From contig SUSS01000007.1 in assembly GCA_005046945.1 (NCBI GenBank), forward strand, positions 61,996-125,995: 64,000 bases of DNA. Direction: 5' to 3'. Position numbers and translations under genes: made by a program. The stretch comes from Tissierella creatinini. Lineage in GTDB: Bacteria > Bacillota > Clostridia > Tissierellales > Tissierellaceae. Shown piece by piece: positions 53,844 to 62,169 of the stretch. Every line of letters starts with the position of its first letter. The stretch's first letter is position 1. The notes under the pieces were generated by a model. It was not told the origin of the DNA. It did no database searches and saw only the letters and a list, made by a program, of their open reading frames with translations.

Positions 53844-53860
53844 CTAAACTTAAAGTTTAG
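53844..53860. promoter_or_regulatory. Second palindrome upstream of the xre-pot promoter
   Basis: CTAAACTTAAAGTTTAG is a perfect 17-base palindrome sharing the AAACT..GTTT core with the site at 53704. It also lies close to the thiI terminator. Confidence 0.4.
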
Positions 53861-53871
53861 TATAAAAAAAC

Positions 53872-53921
53872 ATAAAAATACTCCTTCATGGTTTATTATT
53901 ATATACCATAAGGGAGTATTT
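53872..53921 (-). terminator. Terminator of the cysteine desulfurase-thiI operon
   Basis: A 17-base arm AAATACTCCTTCATGGT pairs with ACCATAAGGGAGTATTT; a T-rich tail follows on the minus strand. Confidence 0.8.
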
Positions 53922-53935
53922 ATTTTCAATTGTAC

Positions 53936-55102
53936 TTATTCTATTGTATAGACCTTCATATTTTTAATAGCATTTTCTATAAGTTCATCAACATCCAAAG
54001 CTTCTTCAGAATTTTCAATATCTTCTACCTTAGGCCTTGTAACCGGGTGTTTGGGTAAGAATACGGTACAACAGTCTTCAAAAGGTTGAATTGAAGTTTC
54101 GAAGGTTTCTATGTCCTTTGCTATTTCTACTATATCTACCTTGTCAAAGCCAATTAATGGTCTAAATACTGGAATATTAACTGAGCTGTTGGTTACTGTA
54201 AGTCCATAAATAGTTTGGCTTGCCACCTGCCCTAAATTTTCACCTGTTATTAGGCAATTAAAATCGTGAAAGTTGGCTATTTTTTCTCCTATACGCATCA
54301 TAAACCTTCTTGAAATAATGGTCATTTCATCCTCAGGACATTTCATATTGATTTCCTTCTGAATAGGCAATAGATTTACGCTAAATATCTTTATCTTACC
54401 TACATATCTTGATAATATCCTAGCCAAGTCTTTAACCTTTTCTTCAGCTCTTTCCGAAGTAAATGGATAAGAGTGGAAATGAACTGCAGATAATTCTACC
54501 CCCCTCTTTGCCATCATAAATCCTGCAACTGGGCTATCAATTCCTCCAGATAAGAGTAAAAGTCCTTTGCCATTTGTCCCCAAGGGAAGACCACCATAGC
54601 CTTTAATCTTATCGATATATATATATGCACATTCCTTTATATCTACATATAGTTGAATCTCAGGCTTGTGTACATCTACCTTGAGGCTTTCAAAATTCCT
54701 TAAAATTACACCTCCGATTTCTTTACATATCTCAGGCGATTTGATTTCAAATTTCTTATCAGCCCTATTGGCTTCTACTTTAAAGGTCGAATAATCACCG
54801 CTTTTAAGCTTTGAATCTATTAATTTAACCCCAGCTTCACCAATTCTATCCATATCCTTTTCAGTCCTAATACAGGGGCTGATATATACCAGTCCAAAGA
54901 CTTTCCTAAGTCGATTTATCATTTGAGGAAAATCTTCTACTCCTGCCTCTATATAGATTTTTCCTTGCTCCTTATATATTCTTTTAAATCCAATATCTGA
55001 TATAGCTCTTCTCATTTGCTTAACTAGCTTATCTTCGAAGTACTTTCTATTTAAGCCCTTAAGGACTATTTCACCCAAACTTACACTTAAAACATTTTCC
55101 AA
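53936..55102 (-). CDS. thiI: tRNA 4-thiouridine synthase ThiI
   Basis: ThiI adenylates U8 of tRNA and transfers sulfur to it. The 388-residue protein has an N-terminal ferredoxin-like region, a THUMP domain (about 60-165) and the PP-loop SGGIDSP at 185-191. It ends without the rhodanese domain found in E. coli ThiI, so sulfur would come directly from the cysteine desulfurase encoded 4 nt upstream. This pairing is as in B. subtilis NifZ-ThiI. Confidence 0.96.
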   Translation of the reverse strand: MENVLSVSLGEIVLKGLNRKYFEDKLVKQMRRAISDIGFKRIYKEQGKIYIEAGVEDFPQMINRLRKVFGLVYISPCIRTEKDMDRIGEAGVKLIDSKLKSGDYSTFKVEANRADKKFEIKSPEICKEIGGVILRNFESLKVDVHKPEIQLYVDIKECAYIYIDKIKGYGGLPLGTNGKGLLLLSGGIDSPVAGFMMAKRGVELSAVHFHSYPFTSERAEEKVKDLARILSRYVGKIKIFSVNLLPIQKEINMKCPEDEMTIISRRFMMRIGEKIANFHDFNCLITGENLGQVASQTIYGLTVTNSSVNIPVFRPLIGFDKVDIVEIAKDIETFETSIQPFEDCCTVFLPKHPVTRPKVEDIENSEEALDVDELIENAIKNMKVYTIE

Positions 55103-55106
55103 GCTA

Positions 55107-56249
55107 CTACCTCCTAATAATCGTCCTTATATCCTTTATGGATTCCTTGAGTATTTCAACAGTATAATCTAAATCTTCCTTACTTATTTCATAGGACAAG
55201 CAAATTCTTATGCTTCCTTCATTTTCCCTATCTGATAGGCCTATGGCCTTTAATACATGGCTTTTAGCTGTACCTTTAGATGAGCATGCCGATGTAGTTG
55301 ATATATAAATCTCCTTTTCCTCAAGATAATGGAGAAGTACTTCACCCCTAGTCCTCCTAAAGGTAATACTTACTATATATGGCGAGGAATCCTTTGGAGT
55401 GTTAATTTTTACATCTTCAATTTCCTCTTCTATTCTCTTGATAAAGTAGTCCTTTAGATTCAGGACCATCTCTCTCTCTTCTTTCCCCTTATATAAAAGA
55501 ATCTTGACTGCTTCACCTAATCCAATAATTCCAGGCACATTTTCGGTACCTGATCTTAAGCCACTTTCTTGATTGCCTCCAAATACTATTGGGTCAAGTT
55601 TAAGCTTTTTATTTATATATAAGCCTCCAATCCCCTTTGGTCCATGGACCTTATGACCGCTAAAGGAGAAGGTATCTATTTTATTTATACTTAAGTCTAC
55701 CTTGCCAAAGGATTGTATTCCATCCACATGTAGCAAAGGTCTATTTACAAATCCTTGAATTACTTCCCTTATTCCTTCAATATCCTGTTTTACGCCTATT
55801 TCATTATTTACATGAATAATGGACACTAGAATAGTATCCTCTCTTATAGCATTTCTTAAGTCATTAAGGTTAATAAAACCTTCATTATTTACTTTAAGAT
55901 AGGTTACCTCAAACCCTAGGGACTCATAATGCTTAAGAACATTATATATAGATGGATGCTCTATATTAGTAGTGATTATATGCTCTCCCTTCCTGGAAAG
56001 CTTATTTATGATGCTCTGCAGTGCTATATTGTTGCTTTCAGTTCCACCCGACGTAAAGTAGATTTCTTTTTCATCTACTTTAAGGAATTCTCCTATTGTT
56101 TTTCTCACGTCTTTAATTTTATTTTCAGTGCTTATACCAAGTCTATGAAGACTCGAAGGATTTCCAAAATCCGACTGTAATGCTTCAACCATTGCCTTCA
56201 CAACTGTTTCTCTTGGCTTAGTAGTGGCACAGTTATCTAAATATATCAA
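55107..56249 (-). CDS. Cysteine desulfurase (IscS/NifS/NifZ family)
   Basis: This PLP enzyme takes sulfur from cysteine. The 380-residue protein has the PLP lysine Lys200 in SFSGHKVHGPKG and the catalytic Cys322 in STTSACSSKG, followed by SHVLKAIG. Being next to thiI it probably serves tRNA thiolation rather than Fe-S assembly; no iscU/sufU or iscR is adjacent. The 5' leader contains repeat copy D. Confidence 0.94.
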   Translation of the reverse strand: MIYLDNCATTKPRETVVKAMVEALQSDFGNPSSLHRLGISTENKIKDVRKTIGEFLKVDEKEIYFTSGGTESNNIALQSIINKLSRKGEHIITTNIEHPSIYNVLKHYESLGFEVTYLKVNNEGFINLNDLRNAIREDTILVSIIHVNNEIGVKQDIEGIREVIQGFVNRPLLHVDGIQSFGKVDLSINKIDTFSFSGHKVHGPKGIGGLYINKKLKLDPIVFGGNQESGLRSGTENVPGIIGLGEAVKILLYKGKEEREMVLNLKDYFIKRIEEEIEDVKINTPKDSSPYIVSITFRRTRGEVLLHYLEEKEIYISTTSACSSKGTAKSHVLKAIGLSDRENEGSIRICLSYEISKEDLDYTVEILKESIKDIRTIIRR

Positions 56250-56291
56250 ATTAACACCTCTTATTCTAATTACCTTTTCATTTAAGTACCG

Positions 56292-56346
56292 GTAGCAATT
56301 GCCTCACACCACTGAAATGAGGTGGAGATATCTACACCCCATTATA
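56292..56346 (-). repeat. Dispersed two-hairpin repeat, copy D (short form)
   Basis: On the minus strand it reads TATAATGGGGTG, AGATATCT, CACCTCATTTCAGTGGTGTG, then GGCAATTGCT. The arms AATGGGGTG/CACCTCATT pair with G-T changes, and the second hairpin is cut short. It lies in the leader of the cysteine desulfurase gene. Confidence 0.65.
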
Positions 56347-56369
56347 CCATTTGATTTATGGAATGTCTT
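56341..56369 (-). promoter_or_regulatory. Candidate promoter of the cysteine desulfurase-thiI operon
   Basis: TGGTATAAT gives an extended -10 (56341-56346) with a weak AAGACA -35 at 17 bases. The -10 overlaps the outer end of repeat copy D, so the repeat would be transcribed in the leader. Confidence 0.45.
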
Positions 56370-56403
56370 TAAATAAACAATATTTCTAAATAATGAAAAA
56401 AAC

Positions 56404-56432
56404 TTGCACAATTTGTCGGATTTTGCTATAAT
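56404..56432 (+). promoter_or_regulatory. Promoter of the candidate small RNA
   Basis: TTGCAC (56404-56409), a 17-base spacer and TATAAT (56427-56432) on the plus strand put the start near 56439. No coding ORF begins there. Confidence 0.75.
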
Positions 56433-56438
56433 TTAACT

Positions 56439-56550
56439 TGAGGTTATCCCCCTGGTAACCTCAAATAAGATCTCTATTCCCAATACCCCTTTTGAACGGA
56501 TATGTTCCATCCTAAAAGGATGAAAGGCTCCACTATGGAGTCTTTTTTTT
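56439..56550 (+). ncRNA. Candidate structured small RNA or attenuated leader
   Basis: This unit of about 112 nt is flanked by a near-consensus promoter and a terminator. It contains a 9-bp hairpin TTGAGGTTA/TAACCTCAA at its 5' end (9-base loop with CCCCC), GAAC/GTTC and CATCCT/AGGATG hairpins in the middle, and GGCTCC/GGAGTC with eight T at the end. It does not match a riboswitch or housekeeping RNA I can recognise. It lies 100 nt before a Cys-rich protein gene, so it may be a terminating leader rather than an independent RNA. Confidence 0.55.
56525..56550 (+). terminator. Terminator of the candidate small RNA
   Basis: The stem GGCTCCA/TGGAGTC (one G-T pair) is followed by eight T on the plus strand. 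Confidence 0.85.
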
Positions 56551-56651
56551 ATGAGTTGAGAAACTGCATATGTTTAATAACTTTAGTAACACTATTATTC
56601 CTTACAGAATATATTGAATTGAGGTAAATAAACCTCGAGAGGAGGAATATT

Positions 56652-57647
56652 ATGGGTTCTAAATTTAGACCTGATGTGGATCCGGACGAAATTGTGGATA
56701 GATGTTGTGATGCTAATACCGGTTGTGAATGGGATGGTACTTTAAGAAATGTAGTGACTGAACCTATTTATGTACAAAAGGTTTACGATGCAACATTGGT
56801 ACAACTACAGGCCTTAAGCACTGTTAATAACGTAAGATTTACACCAAATTTGCCAGAAGGATCTAGAATTCTTAGAGTAATAGATATACGATGTAGGAAA
56901 TTCTTCAACCCAGCTAATATCAATGACCCTAGAAATTTAGTGATAGTCCCTGAAACCGTATTATCCGGCGGCGAGTTTGTAAGAAAAGAAAATGGTGAAT
57001 GTGTTGAGGTAGTTGGTCCTGATGGCTTAAGCACTCAAAAACTTGTATTTGCAGACACTTCGGAGTGCGATGAGGAAGGTAGAGGTACTCCTGTATTTGG
57101 TACACAAAGAATTAGATTAAGTGGTAATGTAGTAGTAGAGTTAGAGTTGTTATTATTGGACTCTAGAGATAGAAGAGTTAGATTTACAGTAAGTGCTATT
57201 GTACCTGTATCTACAGTAGCAAATCCAATTATTCTAACTAATTTCTTCGAATTATGTATACCTTCAGTATTTGATTCAGCATTCTTCCCAAGATTTGCAG
57301 AATTCTGTAATATAAATTGTGAAACTAGACTTGGAACAAATAGTCCTCAAAGGGATATCGATGTATGTCCGGAATCCGGACAGATTAGAGTTGATCTTAT
57401 AATTGCACTTTGTATAACATGTGAAAAGAAGATTATAGTCCCAGTTCAACTTTGTGTTCTATCTACTGGATTCCCAGAATTATCACCTGAAGTATCTCCA
57501 ATTTGTTCATCATTCCCTACATTATTCCCAAGACAAATAGATGGAAGTGGAGATGTTGGAGGTATCGGAGACAATCCTGGATGCGGCGGAAGAAGATTTA
57601 AACTTGGTCTTGATAGAATGGAAGAAACAGAAAGTGAAGAAGAATAG
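56652..57647 (+). CDS. Cys-rich protein of unknown function
   Basis: I do not recognise this 331-residue protein with certainty. It has no signal peptide or membrane helix. It has about 15 Cys residues, several in pairs (RCCDANTGC, NINC, ITC), and mainly beta-strand-like V/I-rich segments, for example VVVELELLLLD and FTVSAIVPVSTVANPIIL. A segment VTEPIYVQKVYDATLVQLQ (35-53) and the C-terminal Gly-rich GCGGRRF followed by an acidic tail stand out. Cys-rich soluble proteins of this kind in spore formers are often coat or exosporium components, but this is only an inference. The ribosome site is AGGAGG, 6 bases before the ATG, and a terminator follows the stop. Confidence 0.7.
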   Translation: MGSKFRPDVDPDEIVDRCCDANTGCEWDGTLRNVVTEPIYVQKVYDATLVQLQALSTVNNVRFTPNLPEGSRILRVIDIRCRKFFNPANINDPRNLVIVPETVLSGGEFVRKENGECVEVVGPDGLSTQKLVFADTSECDEEGRGTPVFGTQRIRLSGNVVVELELLLLDSRDRRVRFTVSAIVPVSTVANPIILTNFFELCIPSVFDSAFFPRFAEFCNINCETRLGTNSPQRDIDVCPESGQIRVDLIIALCITCEKKIIVPVQLCVLSTGFPELSPEVSPICSSFPTLFPRQIDGSGDVGGIGDNPGCGGRRFKLGLDRMEETESEEE

Positions 57648-57670
57648 GTGTAAAACCTATTCTTTTTTAT
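57642..57670 (+). terminator. Terminator of the Cys-rich protein gene
   Basis: GAATAGG/CCTATTC with a 7-base loop is followed by a T-run; the stop codon lies inside the left arm. Confidence 0.85.
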
Positions 57671-57752
57671 CTTGAAAAAATCTTTAATTCTATATAGTAT
57701 AGTATTGAAGTTATTTTAACCTGAGTATTATATGAGGACAAAAGGTGATTAG

Positions 57753-58733
57753 ATGCAAATTATTAAAAATACATTGAACAAAGATAGTACAAGCAAATAT
57801 CCAATTTCAGATAAAACATGCTTTATAGATATTGAAACCACAGGCTTGAACCGCCAATATAATTCAATATATCTAATAGGTATGCTTTATTATGAGCAGG
57901 ATAATTGGGTCTTACTTCAGATTTTTGCCGATTTAATTGATGAGGAAGAGAAAGTTCTAACAAACTTTATAAGTCTTTTATCTAAGTACAACAAGATAAT
58001 AACCTTTAATGGAGATTCATTCGATATCCCTTTTATTAACTATAGACTAGGGAAATATGGAATATTTGGTGAAATCAAGGAGGAATCGTCTCTAGATTTA
58101 TATAAAATTGTGAAGCGCAACAAAGATTATTTAAATCTAGAAAATTTAAAACTTAAAACACTGGAGAAGTATATCGGTATATATAGAGATGATATTTATA
58201 GTGGCAAGGAATGTATAGATTTTTATTTTGAATATACAAGGACTAAGAACATAGAATTAGCTCAAAGGGTATTAAAACACAATTTTGACGACCTTTATTA
58301 TATGCCGGATATAATTAAGATACTCCAGATAATAAATGAAAAGAAGACTCTCAAAATTCAAATCAATGATTTTGAATTGAGCCTTCTTTTGCATAATATA
58401 AATATTAAAGGAGATCTATTTAAATTATCAGGGGATATCGATTGTCAAGAACAAATTAAACTTTTACACTTTGATAATAGCTTCAAACTAAGCTTTATGG
58501 ATGATAATACATTTGAACTAGTAATAGAAATCAATAAAGGATTAGTAACTCCGGATACTATTGGTATCTATATAAATCTCATTGATTTAAACCTATCTGA
58601 AGGTTTCATCGACTATACTAGTTATAATATGCCCAAAAATATAATTTTACTAAAGGTGGAAAACAGGTATTTTATGGATAATATTATGAGAGTATTAAAA
58701 GAAATAGTATTGTATACCTTAAGTGGATATTAA
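57753..58733 (+). CDS. YprB-like ribonuclease H-fold exonuclease
   Basis: The 326-residue protein has a DnaQ/RNase H-like domain (about 22-195). Exo motif I is FIDIETTGLN (Asp26, Glu28), motif II is ITFNGDSFDIPF (about 88-99) and a final motif is NFDDLYYMPDI (near 186). The C-terminal 130 residues form a beta-rich domain of no clear family. The ribosome site is AAAGGTGA. It ends tail-to-tail with the activase gene, sharing TTAA at 58730-58733. Confidence 0.85.
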   Translation: MQIIKNTLNKDSTSKYPISDKTCFIDIETTGLNRQYNSIYLIGMLYYEQDNWVLLQIFADLIDEEEKVLTNFISLLSKYNKIITFNGDSFDIPFINYRLGKYGIFGEIKEESSLDLYKIVKRNKDYLNLENLKLKTLEKYIGIYRDDIYSGKECIDFYFEYTRTKNIELAQRVLKHNFDDLYYMPDIIKILQIINEKKTLKIQINDFELSLLLHNINIKGDLFKLSGDIDCQEQIKLLHFDNSFKLSFMDDNTFELVIEINKGLVTPDTIGIYINLIDLNLSEGFIDYTSYNMPKNIILLKVENRYFMDNIMRVLKEIVLYTLSGY

Positions 58734-59680
58734 TATGTCCATTTTCCACACTTATCACCATATCTGGCAAGGGTTTTATTGTCCTCTTTAATTTCTAGAA
58801 CTTCACATAGGTTGGAGCACCCTTCACACTCAAATCCGTTGACTGCATAATCCCTTTTATATATATCCAGACCTTTAAAATTAGAATATCCAATATCTCG
58901 ACTTCTTTCCTTTCCTAGAATTGCAGCTCCTATAGCTCCCATTACATCGAAGTTCTCAGGAACAAGCACCTCTTCCCCAAGCTCCTCCTGAAACGCCTCT
59001 TTGATTCCCCTATTAGCAGCTACACCACCTTGAAACATAATTGGACCCCTTATGTCCTTTCCTTTCCCCACATTGCTTAGGAAGTTTCTCACTAAGGCTT
59101 GGCATAATCCTCGTATTATGTCATCCTGATTATGACCAAGTTGTTGTTTATGAATCATGTCCGATTCTGCAAATACAGCACATCTTCCTGCTATTCTTAG
59201 ATTATTTTTGGATTTAAGTGCACTGTCTCCAAACTCCTCAATAGCAATTCCAAGTCTTATTGCCTGTCTATCTAGAAAAGATCCCGTTCCTGCAGCACAG
59301 ACCGTATTCATTGCAAAGTCAACGGTTATTCCATCTCTAAGTATTATAATCTTAGAATCCTGACCACCTATTTCTATTATAGTTCTCACATCCGGTTTTG
59401 CATTTAAGGATGCTATTGCATGGGCAGTTATTTCATTCTTTACTATATCTGTCCCAATGACAATGGATGCTAGCTGTCTTCCACTTCCTGTGCAACCTGC
59501 ACCATGGATGTTATTATAGCCTGCTTCTTTAGCTAGTCTTCCTATACCATCTTTTAATATATCTATAGGCTTTCCTTGAGTCCTAAGATACTCCTTATAT
59601 ACCACTTCATTATTTTCATTTATTAGAACTATATTAGTACTAACTGAACCTACATCCACTCCCAAATAATAATTATCCAA
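58730..59680 (-). CDS. CoA-substrate dehydratase activase-like ATPase (BadF/BcrA/HgdC family)
   Basis: HgdC-type proteins use ATP to drive a low-potential electron into 2-hydroxyacyl-CoA dehydratases through a bridging [4Fe-4S] cluster. The 316-residue protein has the ASKHA phosphate-1 motif YLGVDVGSVSTNIVL (about 5-19) and the two cluster Cys, in CAAGTGSFLDRQA and GRCAVFAESDM. It also carries a C-terminal Cys motif, ECEGCSNLCEV, not found in classical HgdC. The start is TTG and overlaps the upstream gene by 8 nt. It is part of a three-gene set; the substrate is not known. Confidence 0.85.
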   Translation of the reverse strand: MDNYYLGVDVGSVSTNIVLINENNEVVYKEYLRTQGKPIDILKDGIGRLAKEAGYNNIHGAGCTGSGRQLASIVIGTDIVKNEITAHAIASLNAKPDVRTIIEIGGQDSKIIILRDGITVDFAMNTVCAAGTGSFLDRQAIRLGIAIEEFGDSALKSKNNLRIAGRCAVFAESDMIHKQQLGHNQDDIIRGLCQALVRNFLSNVGKGKDIRGPIMFQGGVAANRGIKEAFQEELGEEVLVPENFDVMGAIGAAILGKERSRDIGYSNFKGLDIYKRDYAVNGFECEGCSNLCEVLEIKEDNKTLARYGDKCGKWTY

Positions 59681-60767
59681 TTATCATTTCACCTCTCCTC
59701 CTTTTATATAACAAATCTACATATGCTTCTAATCTTGTATTAAATCCAGCCTCGCCGGTCATTTCATCAACTACAAGAGTCATTACTGGAAAATCAATAT
59801 CCTTTACAACTCTTTTTAATACACTCTTTGCTACTATTTCAGGCATACAGTTTAAAGGTAATATTTGAATTGCACCATCAAAACCTTTATTTCTATAGTA
59901 GATGGCACTTCCAACGGTCTCTCTACCGTGCCCCCCTATCATATCCTTTATATAAGGTCTAGCTAAAGAATATTTTTCATTTTCGAATTTAGATCCAAAA
60001 GGGTAGGATAATATATGATGTTCAAGCCATTTTGTAGGAGTAAGAGACTTTTCTACAATTACTCCTAAATATCCAAGTTTTCTTTCAACTTCTAAATTTA
60101 TAAAGGGTTCGATTATAGTATATATATCTCCAATTAGTCCTACTCTTAGTGGTTTGAAATTTCTATTTATCTTAAGAGTTCTAAGCTGTCTTTCAGTATC
60201 ATTAATTAAGTTTTGGAGCTGATTAAACCCATGAATATCATCTGCATCCTTATAAAAGCTATCCATTATGAAATTTACTTTATCCTTATCTATTGCATAT
60301 GCCCTAACCTCATTTGATAAGCATGTCAAATCATCTGAACTCTTAATGAGTTTCAATGCTAATCTCGAAGATCTTAATAATTTATTTGGTGATACTGAAC
60401 CGATTAACCTCTTTATATTTTTCGAGAACTGAGGAATACCCTCCTTAAAGGATTCCAAAACTATAAAGTCAACATCGTATCCAAGCTTTTTAATAATATC
60501 TTTTTGCATATATGAATAGAAACCATATCTGCATGGACCACAGCTCCCAGTAAGCAATATAGTATCAGCACCTCGTTGAATACTTTCAATATAGTTTCCA
60601 ATAAAAATTTTAAATGGCATGCACATTGATTCAGGGGATTTACTAGTGCCCAATTCCAATGTACTTCTACTGCATACTGGTGGTGTAATTACAGTATGGC
60701 CACATTCCTCCAATAGAACTTTACCAGCTATATATGCATTACCGAAGTGAGGAAAGCTTATTTTCAT
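59673..60767 (-). CDS. DUF2229/2-hydroxyacyl-CoA dehydratase-related protein, downstream copy
   Basis: The 364-residue protein begins KISFPHFGNAYIAGKVLLEE and contains Cys motifs PPVCSRSTLELG, PESMCMPFKIF and GSCGPCRYGF, which fit cluster ligands in DUF2229/HgdB-like proteins. MTLVVDEMTGEAGFNTRLEAY near the C-terminus is shared with the upstream protein. No adjacent CoA-transferase or dehydratase marks a fermentation pathway. It overlaps both neighbours (29 nt and 8 nt), so the three are translationally coupled. Confidence 0.78.
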   Translation of the reverse strand: MKISFPHFGNAYIAGKVLLEECGHTVITPPVCSRSTLELGTSKSPESMCMPFKIFIGNYIESIQRGADTILLTGSCGPCRYGFYSYMQKDIIKKLGYDVDFIVLESFKEGIPQFSKNIKRLIGSVSPNKLLRSSRLALKLIKSSDDLTCLSNEVRAYAIDKDKVNFIMDSFYKDADDIHGFNQLQNLINDTERQLRTLKINRNFKPLRVGLIGDIYTIIEPFINLEVERKLGYLGVIVEKSLTPTKWLEHHILSYPFGSKFENEKYSLARPYIKDMIGGHGRETVGSAIYYRNKGFDGAIQILPLNCMPEIVAKSVLKRVVKDIDFPVMTLVVDEMTGEAGFNTRLEAYVDLLYKRRRGEMIIG

Positions 60768-61677
60768 AGTTACACCTCCAATTTAACATATCAATAAAGG
60801 CTTCAAGTCTAGTATTTGCTCCTGCTTCTCCTGTTTGCTCGTCGAAGGTCATTGTAAGCATCGGTATATTATCTTCTATTGCTCTCTGCTCAACTATATA
60901 TAAAAGTACGGAATCTAAGCCACATCCAAAGGCACTTATATAGATAATTCCATCAATAATCCTTTTTTCTATAAGACTAAAGGCTGCACCGACTATTATT
61001 TTACCATTAGTCCAGAACATCCTCTTATCTAGAGTTTTTGCTTGCCTTTGAATTTCATCATATGTGACTTCTTCAGGGAGTATAATATCTATATTCTGTT
61101 CCTTTAATTTCTTTAATAACCCCATATTGATAAATTCATCATGGATATTATATCCATGTCCTAAAATTAATAGTTTCTTATTTATAGTATTAGAAGTTAC
61201 ATGGTAATTCATCTTTTTATATTCATTTTGTGCCTTTAGACCATTTTCTATGGCCTTATTTAATTTGCTATTATTAATAATAAATTTTCTTCCAACTTCC
61301 TTAGCAACTATCCTTAAGTGATTAATATCCTTAATTTCGACCTTAGGTGTAATTAAGGGTGGCAAATTTTCAATACTACTTTCAATCATATTGGTAATTC
61401 CTAAATGTTTAGGACAATTGTATTCCCTACTATACAAGCTATAATATCTTGGTATTAGAATATAGTCTGTTTTGTCTTTTAAGTATTCTACATGTCCATG
61501 ATAAATCTTAACAGGTAAACATGCCTCGTCAACACAACTCGCTATACCAGCATTTAATATGTCCTTATTGGTTTTAGGAGATAGAACTATTTCCACACCT
61601 ATTCCCTTAAGAAATTCCTTCCAAAAAGGGTAATAATCATAAAATAGTAATCCTCTTGGAAATCCAACTTTTATCAT
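60739..61677 (-). CDS. DUF2229/2-hydroxyacyl-CoA dehydratase-related protein, upstream copy
   Basis: The 312-residue protein starts KVGFPRGLLFYDYYPFWKEF, the DUF2229 signature, and keeps VDEACLPVKIYHGHV (Cys) and AFGCGLDSVLLYIVEQ (Cys). Its C-terminal TMTFDEQTGEAGANTRLEAF is closely similar to that of the next protein, so the two are likely partner subunits. It is first in the operon. In many Firmicutes these domains are fused into one protein of about 1400 residues with the activase; here they are split. Confidence 0.78.
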   Translation of the reverse strand: MIKVGFPRGLLFYDYYPFWKEFLKGIGVEIVLSPKTNKDILNAGIASCVDEACLPVKIYHGHVEYLKDKTDYILIPRYYSLYSREYNCPKHLGITNMIESSIENLPPLITPKVEIKDINHLRIVAKEVGRKFIINNSKLNKAIENGLKAQNEYKKMNYHVTSNTINKKLLILGHGYNIHDEFINMGLLKKLKEQNIDIILPEEVTYDEIQRQAKTLDKRMFWTNGKIIVGAAFSLIEKRIIDGIIYISAFGCGLDSVLLYIVEQRAIEDNIPMLTMTFDEQTGEAGANTRLEAFIDMLNWRCNYENKLSSLR

Positions 61678-61731
61678 TTTATCACCTCATCTATTTATGA
61701 TTGACAATAATGATGAAATTTAATCATTTAG

Positions 61732-61772
61732 AAAAAAAAAAGAACAAATCAGAAATGATTTGTTCTTTTTTT
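61732..61772. terminator. Terminator at the end of the tRNA operon
   Basis: An 11-bp stem AGAACAAATCA/TGATTTGTTCT is flanked by A- and T-runs, so it can stop transcription in both directions. It closes the rRNA/tRNA unit. Confidence 0.9.
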
Positions 61773-61773
61773 A

Positions 61774-61850
61774 TGGTGGGCCTTCGGGGACTCGAACCCA
61801 GGACCTACCGGTTATGAGCCGGGCGCTCTAACCAACTGAGCTAAAGGCCC
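61774..61850 (-). tRNA. tRNA-Ile2 (CAT), copy 2
   Basis: Anticodon CAT in loop CTCATAA. The body GGGCCTTTAGCTCAGTTGG resembles tRNA-Ile2 (lysidine-modified, reads AUA) rather than the separate fMet and Met tRNAs of this cluster. One T-stem mismatch (CTGGG/CCCCG). CCA is encoded. Identical to the copy at 62247. The isotype needs a specialised predictor; tRNA-Met is the alternative. Confidence 0.75.
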
Positions 61851-61891
61851 ATATTTAATTCACAATTATGCATTGTGACTTTTAAATATGG

Positions 61892-61968
<77 letters not shown>

Positions 61969-61973
61969 TAATA

Positions 61974-62049
61974 TGGTGGGAACAATAGGGCTCGAACCTA
62001 TGACCCCCTGCTTGTAAGGCAGATGCTCTCCCAACTGAGCTATGCTCCC
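61974..62049 (-). tRNA. tRNA-Val (TAC), copy 2
   Basis: Anticodon loop CTTACAA gives TAC; CCA encoded; identical to the copy at 63272. Confidence 0.95.
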
Positions 62050-62071
62050 ATATTAGATTTAGTATGTGTAG

Positions 62072-62146
62072 TGGCAGGGATGGCAGGATTTGAACCCACG
62101 ACATTCGGTTTTGGAGACCGACGTTCTACCGCTGAACTACACCCCT
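62072..62146 (-). tRNA. tRNA-Trp (CCA)
   Basis: Anticodon loop CTCCAAA gives CCA; acceptor AGGGGTG; encoded 3' CCA. Confidence 0.95.
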
Positions 62147-62169
62147 ACTTAATAATTCAGTTACAATAA

